This document shows, in pieces, positions 8,751 through 19,214 of a DNA stretch of 64,000 bases. The notes beneath the pieces are model-generated. The model saw only the letters and a list, made by a program, of their open reading frames with translations. It ran no database searches and had not been told where the DNA came from. Position 1 is the stretch's first letter, and each line of letters starts with the position of its first letter. Source of the DNA: Ferirhizobium litorale (GTDB taxonomy: Bacteria > Pseudomonadota > Alphaproteobacteria > Rhizobiales > Rhizobiaceae); NCBI GenBank assembly GCA_030028905.1, contig JALDYZ010000013.1, positions 82,219 to 146,218 on the forward strand. Direction: 5' to 3'. The position numbers and the translations under genes are program-made.

Positions 8751-9563
8751 TCAGGCCGCCTGCGCGTTGAGCGCCTTTATCGCGGTCGCCATCGCGGGCA
8801 CCTTTTCCGGTGTCTGCCCGACGACCTCGCGCCAAGTGATGAGCTCGAACGTTCCGTCGTCGTGCTCGGCGATGGCAGTGCAGCTTTCCACCCAGTCACC
8901 GGTATTGATATAGCGGATGCCGTCGATCTCGGTGATCACCGCATGGTGGATATGGCCACAGATGACGCCGTCGACATGGTTGCGACGGGCCTCCTCGGCC
9001 ACGATGCGCTGGAACTCGCCGATGAAATTGACGGCATGCTTCACCTGCAGCTTCGCCCAGGCAGAAAACGACCAGTATGGAAAGCCCAGGCGCCGGCGTA
9101 TCGCCGCAAGCCCGATATTGATGACGATCGCCGTGTCGTAGGCCCAGTCGCCGAGATAGGCGAGAATGCGGGCGTTTCGCACCACAACGTCGAACTCGTC
9201 GCCATGCAGCACCAGATATTTGCGCCCGTCCGCAGCCTCGTGGACGATGCGCTCGGCAACTTCGATACCGCCGAAATGCGTGCCCGGAAACGCCCGCAGG
9301 AACTCGTCGTGGTTTCCGGGAATGTAGATGACCCGGGTGCCCTTTCGGGCCTTGCGCAGCAGCTTCTGCACGACGTCGTTGCAGTCCTGCGGCCAGAACC
9401 AACTGCGCTTGAGCCGCCAGCCGTCGACGATATCGCCGACCAGCACGATCGTGTCGGCGTCGTGATGGCGCAGGAAATCGAGCAGGAAATCTGCCTTTGC
9501 GGCCTTCGATCCCAGGTGAACATCGGAGATGAAAAGGGTCCTGAAGCGCTTTGTATCCGTCAT
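8751..9563 (-). CDS. Calcineurin-like metallophosphoesterase, UDP-2,3-diacylglucosamine diphosphatase-like
   Basis: A 270-residue protein with the full set of metallophosphatase motifs: 'DVHLG' (Asp14, His16), 'GDIVDGW', 'GNHDEF', 'HGDEFD' and 'GHIHH'. The ATG at 9561-9563 is preferred because GGCGG precedes it; an upstream ATG at 9603-9605 would add 14 residues. Rhizobial proteins of this length are generally labelled UDP-2,3-diacylglucosamine diphosphatase (LpxH-like, lipid A synthesis). Alphaproteobacteria normally use LpxI for that step, so the reaction should be treated as unproven. It is a single gene with no obvious operon partner. Confidence 0.78.
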   Translation of the reverse strand: MTDTKRFRTLFISDVHLGSKAAKADFLLDFLRHHDADTIVLVGDIVDGWRLKRSWFWPQDCNDVVQKLLRKARKGTRVIYIPGNHDEFLRAFPGTHFGGIEVAERIVHEAADGRKYLVLHGDEFDVVVRNARILAYLGDWAYDTAIVINIGLAAIRRRLGFPYWSFSAWAKLQVKHAVNFIGEFQRIVAEEARRNHVDGVICGHIHHAVITEIDGIRYINTGDWVESCTAIAEHDDGTFELITWREVVGQTPEKVPAMATAIKALNAQAA

Positions 9564-9814
9564 GTCCGCCGCCGGTTCCGTCAGTTTATCTACTCTGCCG
9601 TTCATCCAAAACCAGACTCGTGTATCAGCAGCATGACAGCTGCCAGCGTTGTCCACGACCGGGTTTTCGGAGTCGCAGCCAGACATGTACGCATCGCGCG
9701 TGGGCGGAAGAATCAAAAATGCGAGTTGCAGGAATTGCCTACTGACCCCCGTGTTCCTCTGCTATATGCAGGGACTCAATTGCAGATGAAATTTTCGATC
9801 GGAGATCCGGGTAT

Positions 9815-12127
9815 ATGACTACTCCTGAGAAGCCGAAGGCTCAAAACACCCCCGCCAGCGGCGAGCTCGACGAACAGGCGCTTTTCTTCCACCGCTATCC
9901 GCGCCCCGGCAAGCTGGAAATCCAGGCGACGAAGCCGCTCGGCAACCAGCGCGACCTCGCGCTCGCCTACTCGCCGGGCGTCGCCGCACCGTGCCTCGCC
10001 ATCCGTGACAACCCGGAGACCGCAGCCGACTACACCGCCCGCGCCAATCTCGTCGCCGTGGTCTCCAACGGCACCGCCGTGCTCGGCCTCGGCAATATCG
10101 GGCCGCTCGCCTCGAAGCCGGTCATGGAGGGCAAGGCCGTCCTCTTCAAGAAGTTCGCCGGCATCGACGTCTTCGACATCGAGATCGACGCCCCGACCGT
10201 CGACGAGATGGTCTCCACCGTTTCGGCGCTGGAGCCGACCTTCGGCGGCATCAACCTCGAAGACATCAAGGCGCCGGAATGCTTCGAGGTCGAACGACGG
10301 CTGCGCGAGAAGATGAACATCCCGGTCTTCCACGACGACCAGCACGGCACCGCGATCATTGTCGCCGCCGCCGTCCTGAACGGCCTCGAACTGGCCGGCA
10401 AGAACATTGCCGACGTGAAGATCGTCGCATCCGGTGCGGGCGCTGCCGCACTCGCCTGTCTCAACCTGCTGGTCACGCTCGGCGCCAAGCGCGAAAACAT
10501 CTGGGTTCACGACCTCGAGGGCCTCGTCTATGTCGGCCGCGCGGAGCTGATGGACGAGTGGAAATCGGTCTATGCTCAGCCGAGCGACAAGCGGAAGCTT
10601 GAAGAGAGCATTGCCGGCGCCGACGTGTTCCTCGGCCTTTCCGCCGCCGGCGTCCTGAAGCCCGACCTGCTGAAGCAGATGGCAGACAAGCCGCTGATCA
10701 TGGCGCTCGCCAATCCGACCCCGGAAATCATGCCGGACCTCGCCCGCGCCGAGCGCCCGGATGCGATGATCTGCACCGGGCGGTCGGATTTCCCGAACCA
10801 GGTGAACAACGTCCTGTGCTTCCCCTACATCTTTCGCGGTGCCCTCGATTGCGGTGCCCGCACGATCAACGAGGAAATGAAGATGGCCGCCGTGCGCGCC
10901 ATCGCCGGCCTTGCCCGCGAGGAGGTTTCGGACGTCGCCGCCCGCGCCTATTCCGGCGAGACGCCGGTTTTCGGTCCGAACTACCTCATCCCCTCGCCCT
11001 TCGACCCCCGCCTCATCCTGCGCATCGCCCCTGCGGTTGCGAGGGCAGCGGAGGAAACCGGCGTCGCGACCCGGCCGATCACCGACTTCGACGCCTATCT
11101 CGATATCCTCAACCGCTTCGTGTTCCGGTCCGGCTTCCTGATGAAGCCGATCTTCGCGGCCGCAAAGTCGGCAGAAAAGAAGCGCGTGATCTTCTCCGAA
11201 GGCGAGGACGAGCGCGTGATGCGCGCCGCCCAGGTGCTGATCGAGGAAAACATCGCCAAGCCGATCCTGATCGGCCGCCCGGACATCATCGAGACGCGCC
11301 TGAAGCGCTACGGTCTGCGCATTCGCCCCACCACGGACTTCGAGGTCGTCAATCCGCAGGACGATCCGCGTTTCCGCGAATATGTCGATCTCTACCTGTC
11401 GCTGGTGGGCCGCAGCGGCGTCATCCCCGAGGCCGCCCGCACCATCGTGCGTACCAACACCACCGTCATCGGCGCGCTGTCGATGCGCCGTGGCGAGGCC
11501 GATGCGCTGATCTGCGGCCTCGAAGGCCGCTACGACAAGCATCTGCGCGATGTCCGCCAGATCATCGGCAAGCGGGACGGCATCATCGACTTCTCGGCGC
11601 TCAGCCTGCTGATCTCCCAGCGCGGCGCGACGTTCTTCACCGATACCTACGTGACCTACAGCCCCTGTGCTGAAGAAATCGCCGAGACCACCATCATGGC
11701 GGCGCAGGAGATCCGGCGCTTCGGTATTACACCGCGGGCGGCACTGGTTTCGCATTCCAATTTCGGCTCGCGCGATTCCGAGAGCGCGAGGAAGATGCGA
11801 CAAGCCCTTAATATTCTTCGCGAAATCGCGCCAGATCTTGAGGTCGACGGTGAGATGCACGGGGATTCGGCGATTGCCGAGAACCTGCGTCGCCGCGTCA
11901 TGCCGGACAGCACGCTGACCGGCGAAGCCAACCTGCTCGTTTTCCCGAACCTCGACGCCGCCAACATAACGCTCGGCGTGGTGAAGACGATGACCGACAG
12001 CCTCCATGTCGGGCCGATCCTGCTCGGTGCCGCCCTTCCAGCCCACATCCTGTCGCCGTCGGTGACATCGCGCGGCGTCGTGAACATGGCGGCCCTTGCG
12101 GTCGTCGAGGCCTCCTATCCGGCCTGA
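9815..12127 (+). CDS. dme: Malic enzyme with C-terminal phosphotransacetylase-like domain (DME type)
   Basis: A 770-residue enzyme converting malate to pyruvate and CO2 with reduction of NAD(P). The malic N-terminal domain (about 20-165) includes '[11 protein letters not shown]', '[14 protein letters not shown]' and 'HDDQHGTA'. The NAD-binding domain (about 170-410) has '[10 protein letters not shown]' and 'ALANPTPEI'. The phosphotransacetylase-like domain (about 430-755) is thought to be non-catalytic and regulatory. Length and N-terminal sequence closely resemble the NAD-dependent DME of Sinorhizobium meliloti, which is needed for nitrogen fixation on C4-dicarboxylates; the NADP-dependent TME is the alternative. 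The gene stands alone, just upstream of the quorum-sensing pair. Confidence 0.88.
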   Translation: MTTPEKPKAQNTPASGELDEQALFFHRYPRPGKLEIQATKPLGNQRDLALAYSPGVAAPCLAIRDNPETAADYTARANLVAVVSNGTAVLGLGNIGPLASKPVMEGKAVLFKKFAGIDVFDIEIDAPTVDEMVSTVSALEPTFGGINLEDIKAPECFEVERRLREKMNIPVFHDDQHGTAIIVAAAVLNGLELAGKNIADVKIVASGAGAAALACLNLLVTLGAKRENIWVHDLEGLVYVGRAELMDEWKSVYAQPSDKRKLEESIAGADVFLGLSAAGVLKPDLLKQMADKPLIMALANPTPEIMPDLARAERPDAMICTGRSDFPNQVNNVLCFPYIFRGALDCGARTINEEMKMAAVRAIAGLAREEVSDVAARAYSGETPVFGPNYLIPSPFDPRLILRIAPAVARAAEETGVATRPITDFDAYLDILNRFVFRSGFLMKPIFAAAKSAEKKRVIFSEGEDERVMRAAQVLIEENIAKPILIGRPDIIETRLKRYGLRIRPTTDFEVVNPQDDPRFREYVDLYLSLVGRSGVIPEAARTIVRTNTTVIGALSMRRGEADALICGLEGRYDKHLRDVRQIIGKRDGIIDFSALSLLISQRGATFFTDTYVTYSPCAEEIAETTIMAAQEIRRFGITPRAALVSHSNFGSRDSESARKMRQALNILREIAPDLEVDGEMHGDSAIAENLRRRVMPDSTLTGEANLLVFPNLDAANITLGVVKTMTDSLHVGPILLGAALPAHILSPSVTSRGVVNMAALAVVEASYPA

Positions 12128-12144
12128 TCCGGATCGCCCCAAGA

Positions 12145-12172
12145 GATCCGGTGCCACGAGAGGCGCCGGATC
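12145..12172 (+). terminator. Stem-loop after dme
   Basis: An 11-bp stem (12145-12155 with 12162-12172, one G-T pair) with a 6-base loop lies 18 bases after the dme stop. No clear T-run follows, so it may be a weak or Rho-aided terminator or an RNA-stabilising hairpin. Confidence 0.5.
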
Positions 12173-12354
12173 CTGAAGGTCCCATTGCGTCCGCGGAAGG
12201 ACGGCTCCACAACTTCGGGAACACCGCAAGTTGAACCGGTCAATCCATGAAGAATTTGTGAGAAAGTTCGCGTTTTCATAGATGCGTATGGACAACAACG
12301 CGTACAGGGCGCAAACTCCCCCTACTATTTATTGAGTTTTTCCGGGCCTCGCGA

Positions 12355-13089
12355 ATGAAAGACCAACAGGGATACTTTGACCTGCTGGACTGGCTAGAGA
12401 CTCAAGATGCGGTGGAACCACTGCACTTTTTCAGGTTGATGCAGGAGACTTACGGCATAGACGATCTGATCTATGCGGACGCCACCGTATTGCCGGGCGG
12501 GCTTCGCCTTCACCGGCTGCATCACACACTGACCCCGGCGATGCAGCGGGCCTTTGCCGGGCTTGATCAATCAAAGCTGATGCCGGTGTTCAGGGCCGCC
12601 TTTTCCTCCCTGCGACCGCTGGACTGGTCCTTGCTGCGCGACAGCCCGGCCGCGACCGGTGCGATGGCGACGGCCGCCTTGTTGGGCTTGTCACTGCATG
12701 GCATGGCCTATCCGCTGGTTTCACGCAATGGCCGCTCTGCGGTCCTCTCGGTCAATGTCCACGCCTCGCCTGAGCAATGGCGGGCTTTCCGCCGCACCTA
12801 TGGCCGGGACATCCAGGCTCTCGCGGCCCTCTTCCATGCCGCCCTACGGGACCAGGAAATGCGCACAAGAGCGAAGACCATCACCGCCGCGCTCACCGCG
12901 CGCGAACGCGAAGCCCTCGCCTGGACGGCGGCTGGCAAGAGCTATTGGGAAATCGCCATGATCCTCGGCATTTCCGAGCGGACCGTTCGCTTTTTCATGG
13001 CGAATGCGCGCCGCAAGCTCGATGTCGTGTCAAACACCCAGGCTGTCGCCGAAGCCCTGTGGCGAGGAGATATCCGGCACCCCGATTGA
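12355..13089 (+). CDS. sinR: LuxR-family quorum-sensing regulator (SinR-like)
   Basis: A 244-residue regulator. Residues 10-165 match the size and pattern of the autoinducer-binding domain. Residues 178-240 form the LuxR/GerE helix-turn-helix ('LTAREREALAWTAAGKSYWEIAMILGIS' region and 'VRFFMANARRKL'). The acyl-homoserine-lactone synthase gene follows 147 bases downstream on the same strand. The pair next to dme matches the sinR-sinI position in Sinorhizobium meliloti as I recall it, which supports the name. SinR activates sinI there. The classic Trp/Tyr pocket residues were not checked one by one, so the ligand is inferred from the neighbour. Confidence 0.82.
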   Translation: MKDQQGYFDLLDWLETQDAVEPLHFFRLMQETYGIDDLIYADATVLPGGLRLHRLHHTLTPAMQRAFAGLDQSKLMPVFRAAFSSLRPLDWSLLRDSPAATGAMATAALLGLSLHGMAYPLVSRNGRSAVLSVNVHASPEQWRAFRRTYGRDIQALAALFHAALRDQEMRTRAKTITAALTAREREALAWTAAGKSYWEIAMILGISERTVRFFMANARRKLDVVSNTQAVAEALWRGDIRHPD

Positions 13090-13156
13090 GAGAGCCGAAG
13101 CGAACATTCAGGCCTCCATATCGGCAAACGCGCATATCACCATGAGCTGTATTGTC

Positions 13157-13178
13157 AAACTGTCTCTACCGACAGTTT
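13157..13178. promoter_or_regulatory. lux-box-like perfect inverted repeat upstream of sinI
   Basis: AAACTGTC and GACAGTTT form a perfect 8-bp inverted repeat separated by 6 bases (TCTACC). It is centred about 69 bases before the sinI start codon. A dyad of this size and position is what is expected of a LuxR-type operator, so SinR or an ExpR-like regulator is the likely ligand. No T-run follows, which argues against a terminator for sinR. Confidence 0.72.
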
Positions 13179-13236
13179 AAATTAAATCTCCGGTTCCGCA
13201 GTCTTTCCCGGCATCCAACCAAAACGGGAGACTGCC

Positions 13237-13878
13237 ATGATCCGGATATTCAACGGCGCGAGCCGCGATCATCATGCAAGGGAATTGTCGGAGATGTTTC
13301 GCCTGCGCAAGATGGTTTTTCACGACCTCCTGGGATGGGACGTCACCGTCGACGGGGACTGGGAAATCGACGGCTACGACCGCGCCAATCCGATCTACGT
13401 CCTGTCCTATGCGCCGAATGGGCGCTTGCGCGGGGCGTTGCGGTTGCTGCCGACACTCGGCCCCAACATGCTTGACGATACCTTCCCCGTTCTTCTCGGC
13501 GGCAACCCGGAGATCCGTAGCGCTTCAGTGTGGGAGTCGAGCCGCTTCTGCATCGATCCGGAAATCTCGCAGGATCGCGCTTCCAACCAGGTGACGATCG
13601 CCGCGGCCGAGTTGATGTGCGGCGTCGGCGAACTGGGGCTCGCCTCGAACCTGTCCCACATCGTCACCGTGACCGATGTCTTCCTCGAGCGAATGTTTCG
13701 CCGCATGGGCTGCCCGGGCGAGCGCATCGGCGAACCACAGCGGATCGGCTCGGTTCATGCGGTCGCCATTGCCTGGGAGATCAGCCAGGAACTGCTCGAC
13801 CGGATGAAGGCGGTTGCGGCCATTGCGGATACGGTTCTGGCCGAACCGATGTCGTTGGAAATGGCGCGCGCCGCCTGA
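13237..13878 (+). CDS. sinI: Acyl-homoserine-lactone synthase (LuxI family, SinI-like)
   Basis: A 213-residue enzyme that makes an N-acyl homoserine lactone from S-adenosylmethionine and an acyl-ACP. All the residues regarded as invariant in LuxI proteins are present: Arg24, Phe28, Trp34, Asp45, Asp48, Arg69, Phe83, Glu100 and Arg103 ('VWESSRF'). The start is set by GGGAG just before the ATG. The gene follows the LuxR-type regulator with a lux-box-like palindrome between them, so autoregulated signal production is likely. In Sinorhizobium, SinI makes long-chain signals; chain length here cannot be read from sequence. Confidence 0.93.
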   Translation: MIRIFNGASRDHHARELSEMFRLRKMVFHDLLGWDVTVDGDWEIDGYDRANPIYVLSYAPNGRLRGALRLLPTLGPNMLDDTFPVLLGGNPEIRSASVWESSRFCIDPEISQDRASNQVTIAAAELMCGVGELGLASNLSHIVTVTDVFLERMFRRMGCPGERIGEPQRIGSVHAVAIAWEISQELLDRMKAVAAIADTVLAEPMSLEMARAA

Positions 13879-13940
13879 CTTTCACCCGCAAGCACGGTCC
13901 GGACGGCGGCCGTCGTTCCGGACCGCTTCCGCAAGACCGC

Positions 13941-14999
13941 TCAAAGATTGGTGAGGCGCGTGGACCATTCATCCGCCTTGCCGCGGCCGACGTCCTTCCA
14001 GGGCGATCCCTTGATACCCAGCTTCTGGGTAAACGCCAGCGCATTGATGACCCGGCGATTGATGGTGGAACTGATCGCCGGCAGCGACGCGATGTGCAGT
14101 CCGGTGAACGGCAGGAAGGGGTTTCGCCGCAGCGAGCCATAGATCTCCACGCGCGTGGTTTCCTTGTAGCTCGGGGTACGGGCATGAAACCCGTGCGTGT
14201 CGGCAACGATCAGCGTGTTCGCCTTGACCACCATCGGCACCGGTTGCCGGTACCCGAGCGCGCCGAGGTCTTCCGACATGATGCGAAGCGATCCGCGCGC
14301 CGAATACTTGTTGGCAATGGCATCCGCGTTTTCGCTGATCTTCTTTTCCCACTCCATGCGCTGCGGCGTCACCTTGTGCGAGCCGGGCACATAGGCAAAC
14401 GGACCATCGTCCTCGTCGACATCCCGCAGGAAAAGCCAGGCCTTCGCGGTCGGCTGGAAGGTGTCGCTGTGCAGCGCCGTCTGCGGATCGGCCGCCCCTG
14501 CCTTGGTCTTTTCGGAAGGAAGCGCCATCACCACCTGCAGCACCAGCAGCGGCTGGCCATGATGGGAAGAGACATAGCGCAGCAGGTTGGCGAGCCGCGG
14601 ATCGTTGCGCGCTGCCTTGAAGCCGGGCAATCCTTCCAGATCGATTTGGTCGATCAACGCCCTTCGCGTCACCGTCGAGCCCTGCAGCATGTCGTAGCGC
14701 TCGAAGTCGGCGTTTGCGAGTTCCTCCTGTACCCTGGCGAAAACATCGGCAGGCAGGAAGTTCTCGATCCGGACGAAGCCGTTTTCCTCGTACTGTTGGC
14801 GGTGGTCGTCGTCGACCAGGTGTTCCAGCCGCTTGCGCCGCCAGGCCGCCATCTTCATCGCCAGCGAGACGCGGCCGACATGCAGCCCCTTGCGGTTCAA
14901 CCACTTGCTGCCGATGATCGGATTGTCGGCAAAGGACTTGGCCCCCGAGGCCAATTGCAGCATGTAGATAGGACTGAGCAGAAAGGAAGAAGCGCGCAT
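13941..14999 (-). CDS. Phytanoyl-CoA dioxygenase (PhyH) family protein
   Basis: A 352-residue Fe(II)/2-oxoglutarate-type oxygenase, from the ATG at 14997-14999. The metal motif is visible as 'LHSDTF' (His177, Asp179), and the distal His is probably in 'HGFHAR' (269 or 272), followed by an Arg-containing strand that would bind the co-substrate. 'FAYVPGSHK' is also typical of PhyH enzymes. The substrate is unknown; relatives hydroxylate fatty acids, amino acids or antibiotic precursors. It is convergent with sinI and ends 62 bases from it, so it is not in the same operon. A longer start at 15045-15047 is possible, but the chosen one starts a hydrophobic N-terminus. Confidence 0.8.
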   Translation of the reverse strand: MRASSFLLSPIYMLQLASGAKSFADNPIIGSKWLNRKGLHVGRVSLAMKMAAWRRKRLEHLVDDDHRQQYEENGFVRIENFLPADVFARVQEELANADFERYDMLQGSTVTRRALIDQIDLEGLPGFKAARNDPRLANLLRYVSSHHGQPLLVLQVVMALPSEKTKAGAADPQTALHSDTFQPTAKAWLFLRDVDEDDGPFAYVPGSHKVTPQRMEWEKKISENADAIANKYSARGSLRIMSEDLGALGYRQPVPMVVKANTLIVADTHGFHARTPSYKETTRVEIYGSLRRNPFLPFTGLHIASLPAISSTINRRVINALAFTQKLGIKGSPWKDVGRGKADEWSTRLTNL

Positions 15000-15370
15000 A
15001 GAATTCGGCCCTGTCTGTTGGAACGGGCGGGCAACGCCGCGCCGCAAGTAAAACCAAGCTACAGTTGGCGTGTCATTCTGGTCCGGGACTCGTACTATAG
15101 GCAGAATGCGAGATCAATCTCGGCGCGGGGCAGCCGTTTGCCGCAGTCGATTTGCCTGCTGCAGCGTAAGACCCGGTTTGCCGAGGAAAGGAACTCGATC
15201 ACGGCGTTTTTTTCGGATGACGGACCGGCCACGGCGTCCTATGTCCAGGCATCCGGCCTCGGTTGGATGCGGTCTGTGCTCAACTCCGCTGGAAGGTTGC
15301 GTCCGAACAACTTTCAAAGCAATTTGGATTTGATTGTCGGTGCGATAGTATTGCCGCAAGAGGTCAGGGG
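15000..15370. other. 371-bp intergenic region without a recognised gene
   Basis: This lies between two divergent genes, the PhyH-like gene and the DUF2865 gene, so it should hold both promoters. I see no convincing -35/-10 pair, RNA gene or repeat. Open frames that cross it have no ribosome site and no recognisable product. Confidence 0.5.
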
Positions 15371-16495
15371 GTGCCGTTGAAGCCAGATCCGTTCCGTTTC
15401 CTATTCCTGCTCGTTTCCCTGCTGGCGCTCGTGCCGGTCGAAGCCGCCGCATCGGCCGTCTGCGAACAGTTGCGGGCGCGCCTCACCCGGACGACGCAGA
15501 CGATCGGCACCAGCGCCGAGGCGCGCAAATATGCCAATGCCATCGCCCAGCAGAATTTCAGGATCCGCAAGGTCCGCAATGACCTGCGCCAATATGGCTG
15601 CAGTCGCAACAGCGTCGTCGCCTATGGCAGCGAGCAAGCGACGGTCTGCCGCGAGATCGAAAACGTCCTCACAGGCCTCGAAGCGGAAAAACGCGACCTT
15701 GTGTTCAAGCGTGACGAAGCGCGCGCGCTTGGCGGCACGCGTGACGACAACCGCAGGCGCATCCTTGCATCGCTTGAGTACAACGGCTGTAACGACCCCC
15801 AATCCATGCCGGACAGCGCCGACCTGGACCCCGCTGCCCGCATGGAAGCCGACCGCGAAGCTGCGGCGATGCAGAACGAAGCGTTCATGTCGGGCCTGGA
15901 CAGCGAACCTTTCCTGCCCCTTGACCAGGCGGAACCGCTTGTCGGCGGCAACATGCGTGGCGGCAGCCTCAGGACAGTGTGCGTCAGGAGCTGCGACGGC
16001 GGCTTCTTCCCGATTTCCTCGAACGTGACGGCTCTCGACTTCGCCCGCGATGCCAACACCTGCTCTCGCATGTGCCCAGGGATCGGAACGGAATTGTTCT
16101 ACCACTCCATCTATTCCACCGAGGCAGGAGACATGGTTTCGGCGGCCACGGGGCGCCCCTATCGCGAGTTGGAAAATGCCTTCGGCTATCGCGACCGCAA
16201 GGTCGGCGAACCGACGGAATGCGGCTGCAACCTCTCGGCCTACTACGAAGAAATGCAACGTCGCGAACAGGGAGCGACGTCGCAGGACGGAAAGAACCGT
16301 TCCTCGATCACCGAGATCAACACCAGACCGGCCGCTGCCAAGCCGCACATTTCTGCCGTCCAGGAGCAGCCCGAGCGCCCTTACGACCCCGCAAGCCAGA
16401 AGGTGCGGCAGGTCGGGCCCCAGTTCCTGGCCAATGACGGCGGCAAGATCGACCTGACGAATCCGGCACTCGAGGGTGCCCAGCCGCAGCAATGA
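15371..16495 (+). CDS. DUF2865 domain exported protein
   Basis: A 374-residue protein most likely starting with GTG (15371-15373), because AGAGGTCAGGGG precedes it and the next residues (VPLKPDPFRFLFLLVSLLAL) form a signal peptide ending near 'EAAAS'. The mature part has a helical region with Arg/Lys pairs (about 30-130). A Cys-rich segment follows with 'VCVRSCDGGFFPIS', 'NTCSRMCPG' and 'ECGCN', suggesting disulphides in the periplasm. The Cys-rich segment is characteristic of the rhizobial DUF2865 family, whose function is unknown. The C-terminal 80 residues are charged and low in predicted structure. The gene is convergent with bluB. Confidence 0.78.
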   Translation: MPLKPDPFRFLFLLVSLLALVPVEAAASAVCEQLRARLTRTTQTIGTSAEARKYANAIAQQNFRIRKVRNDLRQYGCSRNSVVAYGSEQATVCREIENVLTGLEAEKRDLVFKRDEARALGGTRDDNRRRILASLEYNGCNDPQSMPDSADLDPAARMEADREAAAMQNEAFMSGLDSEPFLPLDQAEPLVGGNMRGGSLRTVCVRSCDGGFFPISSNVTALDFARDANTCSRMCPGIGTELFYHSIYSTEAGDMVSAATGRPYRELENAFGYRDRKVGEPTECGCNLSAYYEEMQRREQGATSQDGKNRSSITEINTRPAAAKPHISAVQEQPERPYDPASQKVRQVGPQFLANDGGKIDLTNPALEGAQPQQ

Positions 16496-16529
16496 GGGTC
16501 GGACATCCCGCCCACGCGGACTGCCTCCG

Positions 16530-17472
<943 letters not shown>

Positions 17473-17519
17473 ATAGCGATGAAGGCATGCGGATGGCAAG
17501 GTGCCGAAATCTCGGCACG

Positions 17520-19019
17520 CTACGCCACCTGTGTCGATGCACCGGACACGTCGCCAGCGACAACGGCGCGATTGCGGCCACCGTTCTTGGCGGCGTATAG
17601 CGCCTCGTCGGCCGCATGCACGAGGTCGCGCACATTTCGGCCATGCTCCGGATAGAAGGCGAACCCGGCGCTCCCACCGATCGCCAGCAGCAGGTCGTCG
17701 GCAACCACCGGCACCTGCGCATCGTAGACGAAGCCGTTCGCCAGGGCGGTAATCTCCGCCCGGTCGGTGGCATCGGGGATCAGCACCATGAATTCGTCGC
17801 CACCCTGGCGGGCAACGATGCCGCGGTCGCCGACCCGCGCGGCAAAACGGCTGGCGATCGCCTTCAGCACCGCATCGCCTGCCCCGTGGCCGTGCTGGTC
17901 GTTGACGGCCTTGAACTTGTCGAGGTCGACGGCGATGATCGCAAACGGTTGCGGCGGTTCGCGCTGGACCTCCCGCCGCAGCGCCTCCTCGAAACCGCCG
18001 CGGTTCGCCACGCCGGTCAGCGTGTCGTGCTTGGCCATGAAGCGATTGATCGACTCGCTCTTCTGCAGGGCGCGCACCAGCGCGCCGAACCGCCAGCCGA
18101 TGAACGCCATGGCAAAAGCCGCAAGAACGGCGAGCACGGCAACGCTCGGGGAAGCCGAGCGCCAGATATACGGGCCTGGCGAATTGGGGGTCCAGACCAC
18201 CATGTAGGGGCCATCGGTGAAGCCGTTGCCGACCGGCGTGAAAGCGCCAGGCCGTTCGCCCTCCTCTTCCTCGGATGCGACGTGCAGGTTGCCGATGCCG
18301 AGGCGCGCACTCATGACGTCCAGCATCTTTGCCGAAATCGGCTTGACGGTGACCATCAGGACCGGCTGCGCGGAATTGGTCGGAATGAAGCCAGTCTTGG
18401 GCACCACTGCCTGGACGACAACGATGCTGAGCGAACCGTTTATCATCCGCATGTCCGCCGCATGTATATAGGGAATGGGTGCCGAAAGTGTATCGCGGTC
18501 GCTCGGTTGCGCTTGCAGTTCGAATCCCCCGTCCCGGCGCCTCAGCTCCGCCCAGTAGTTCTGGGTTGCTTCGTAGAGCAGATCGTCGATCCAGAACAGC
18601 AGTTCGTCGGCCGCATCCGCCGCAACCTTCTCACCATTGCGAACGGTGAGCCTGGAGCGGTGGCGATCGTCGGTCAGCACCATCCACGAGAATCCGAAGT
18701 CGGCCCAGAGCCAATCCAGCAGCCTTTGCTTGACAAAGGCGTCGCTGGTGTCGGGCTTCGTGACTTCCGCAAATGTGTCGTCGCGGAAGGTCAGTTCGGC
18801 CTGGTATTTCACCACCTCGTTGATCTGGTGCTTGAACTCCTGCTGCACGAGCTTGCGCTCGGTCGCCAGTCCCGCCCGGTTGGCCTGATAGACGGAATAG
18901 TCGAGGACGAGAAAGACCGAGGCCGCGAAAAGCACGACGAACACGGCGCAGGCGGCGTGGATGCCGCGGATCATCCAGCTTCCGGAAAGCCCCGAAATCT
19001 GCCCCTCGTCTATGCGCAT
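17520..19019 (-). CDS. Membrane diguanylate cyclase with CHASE4-like sensor
   Basis: A 499-residue protein starting at the ATG at 19017-19019, preceded by AAGGGGAC. A first membrane helix lies at about 15-40. A periplasmic domain of roughly 230 residues includes 'FRDDTFAEVTKPDTSDAF' and resembles CHASE4 sensors. A second helix ('SVAVLAVLAAFAMAFIGWRF') leads to the GGDEF domain with 'NDQHGHGAGD' and active-site 'RQGGDEF'. The enzyme should make c-di-GMP from two GTP. The product-inhibition RxxD motif is not present at the expected distance before GGDEF. The signal sensed is unknown. Confidence 0.88.
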   Translation of the reverse strand: MRIDEGQISGLSGSWMIRGIHAACAVFVVLFAASVFLVLDYSVYQANRAGLATERKLVQQEFKHQINEVVKYQAELTFRDDTFAEVTKPDTSDAFVKQRLLDWLWADFGFSWMVLTDDRHRSRLTVRNGEKVAADAADELLFWIDDLLYEATQNYWAELRRRDGGFELQAQPSDRDTLSAPIPYIHAADMRMINGSLSIVVVQAVVPKTGFIPTNSAQPVLMVTVKPISAKMLDVMSARLGIGNLHVASEEEEGERPGAFTPVGNGFTDGPYMVVWTPNSPGPYIWRSASPSVAVLAVLAAFAMAFIGWRFGALVRALQKSESINRFMAKHDTLTGVANRGGFEEALRREVQREPPQPFAIIAVDLDKFKAVNDQHGHGAGDAVLKAIASRFAARVGDRGIVARQGGDEFMVLIPDATDRAEITALANGFVYDAQVPVVADDLLLAIGGSAGFAFYPEHGRNVRDLVHAADEALYAAKNGGRNRAVVAGDVSGASTQVA

Positions 19020-19214
19020 GTCGTCCCCTTGGTCCCCTGCGGACGCCTCCGGCGAACCGGAACCTGCCCCGAACCCCACTATATGTGCGAAGCTGAAAAA
19101 AGCGTTTAATCAACAGGGTATCGGAAAGATTAACGGCGAAATGCAAATGCCGGGCGGTCGCCATTGCGGATGCCCATTCGCCGCCTGGGGGATGGCCGGC
19201 GGCCATCCGGTCTT

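Noticed and set aside
9776..12298. Minus-strand 840-codon open frame antisense to dme
   Set aside because: It is the shadow of a high-GC gene: low-complexity Asp/Gly/Arg/Val sequence with no motif, while the plus strand encodes a complete malic enzyme.
13530..15380. Plus-strand 616-codon open frame across the sinI end and the PhyH gene
   Set aside because: It begins inside sinI, runs antisense to a gene with intact dioxygenase motifs and has no recognisable domain or ribosome site.
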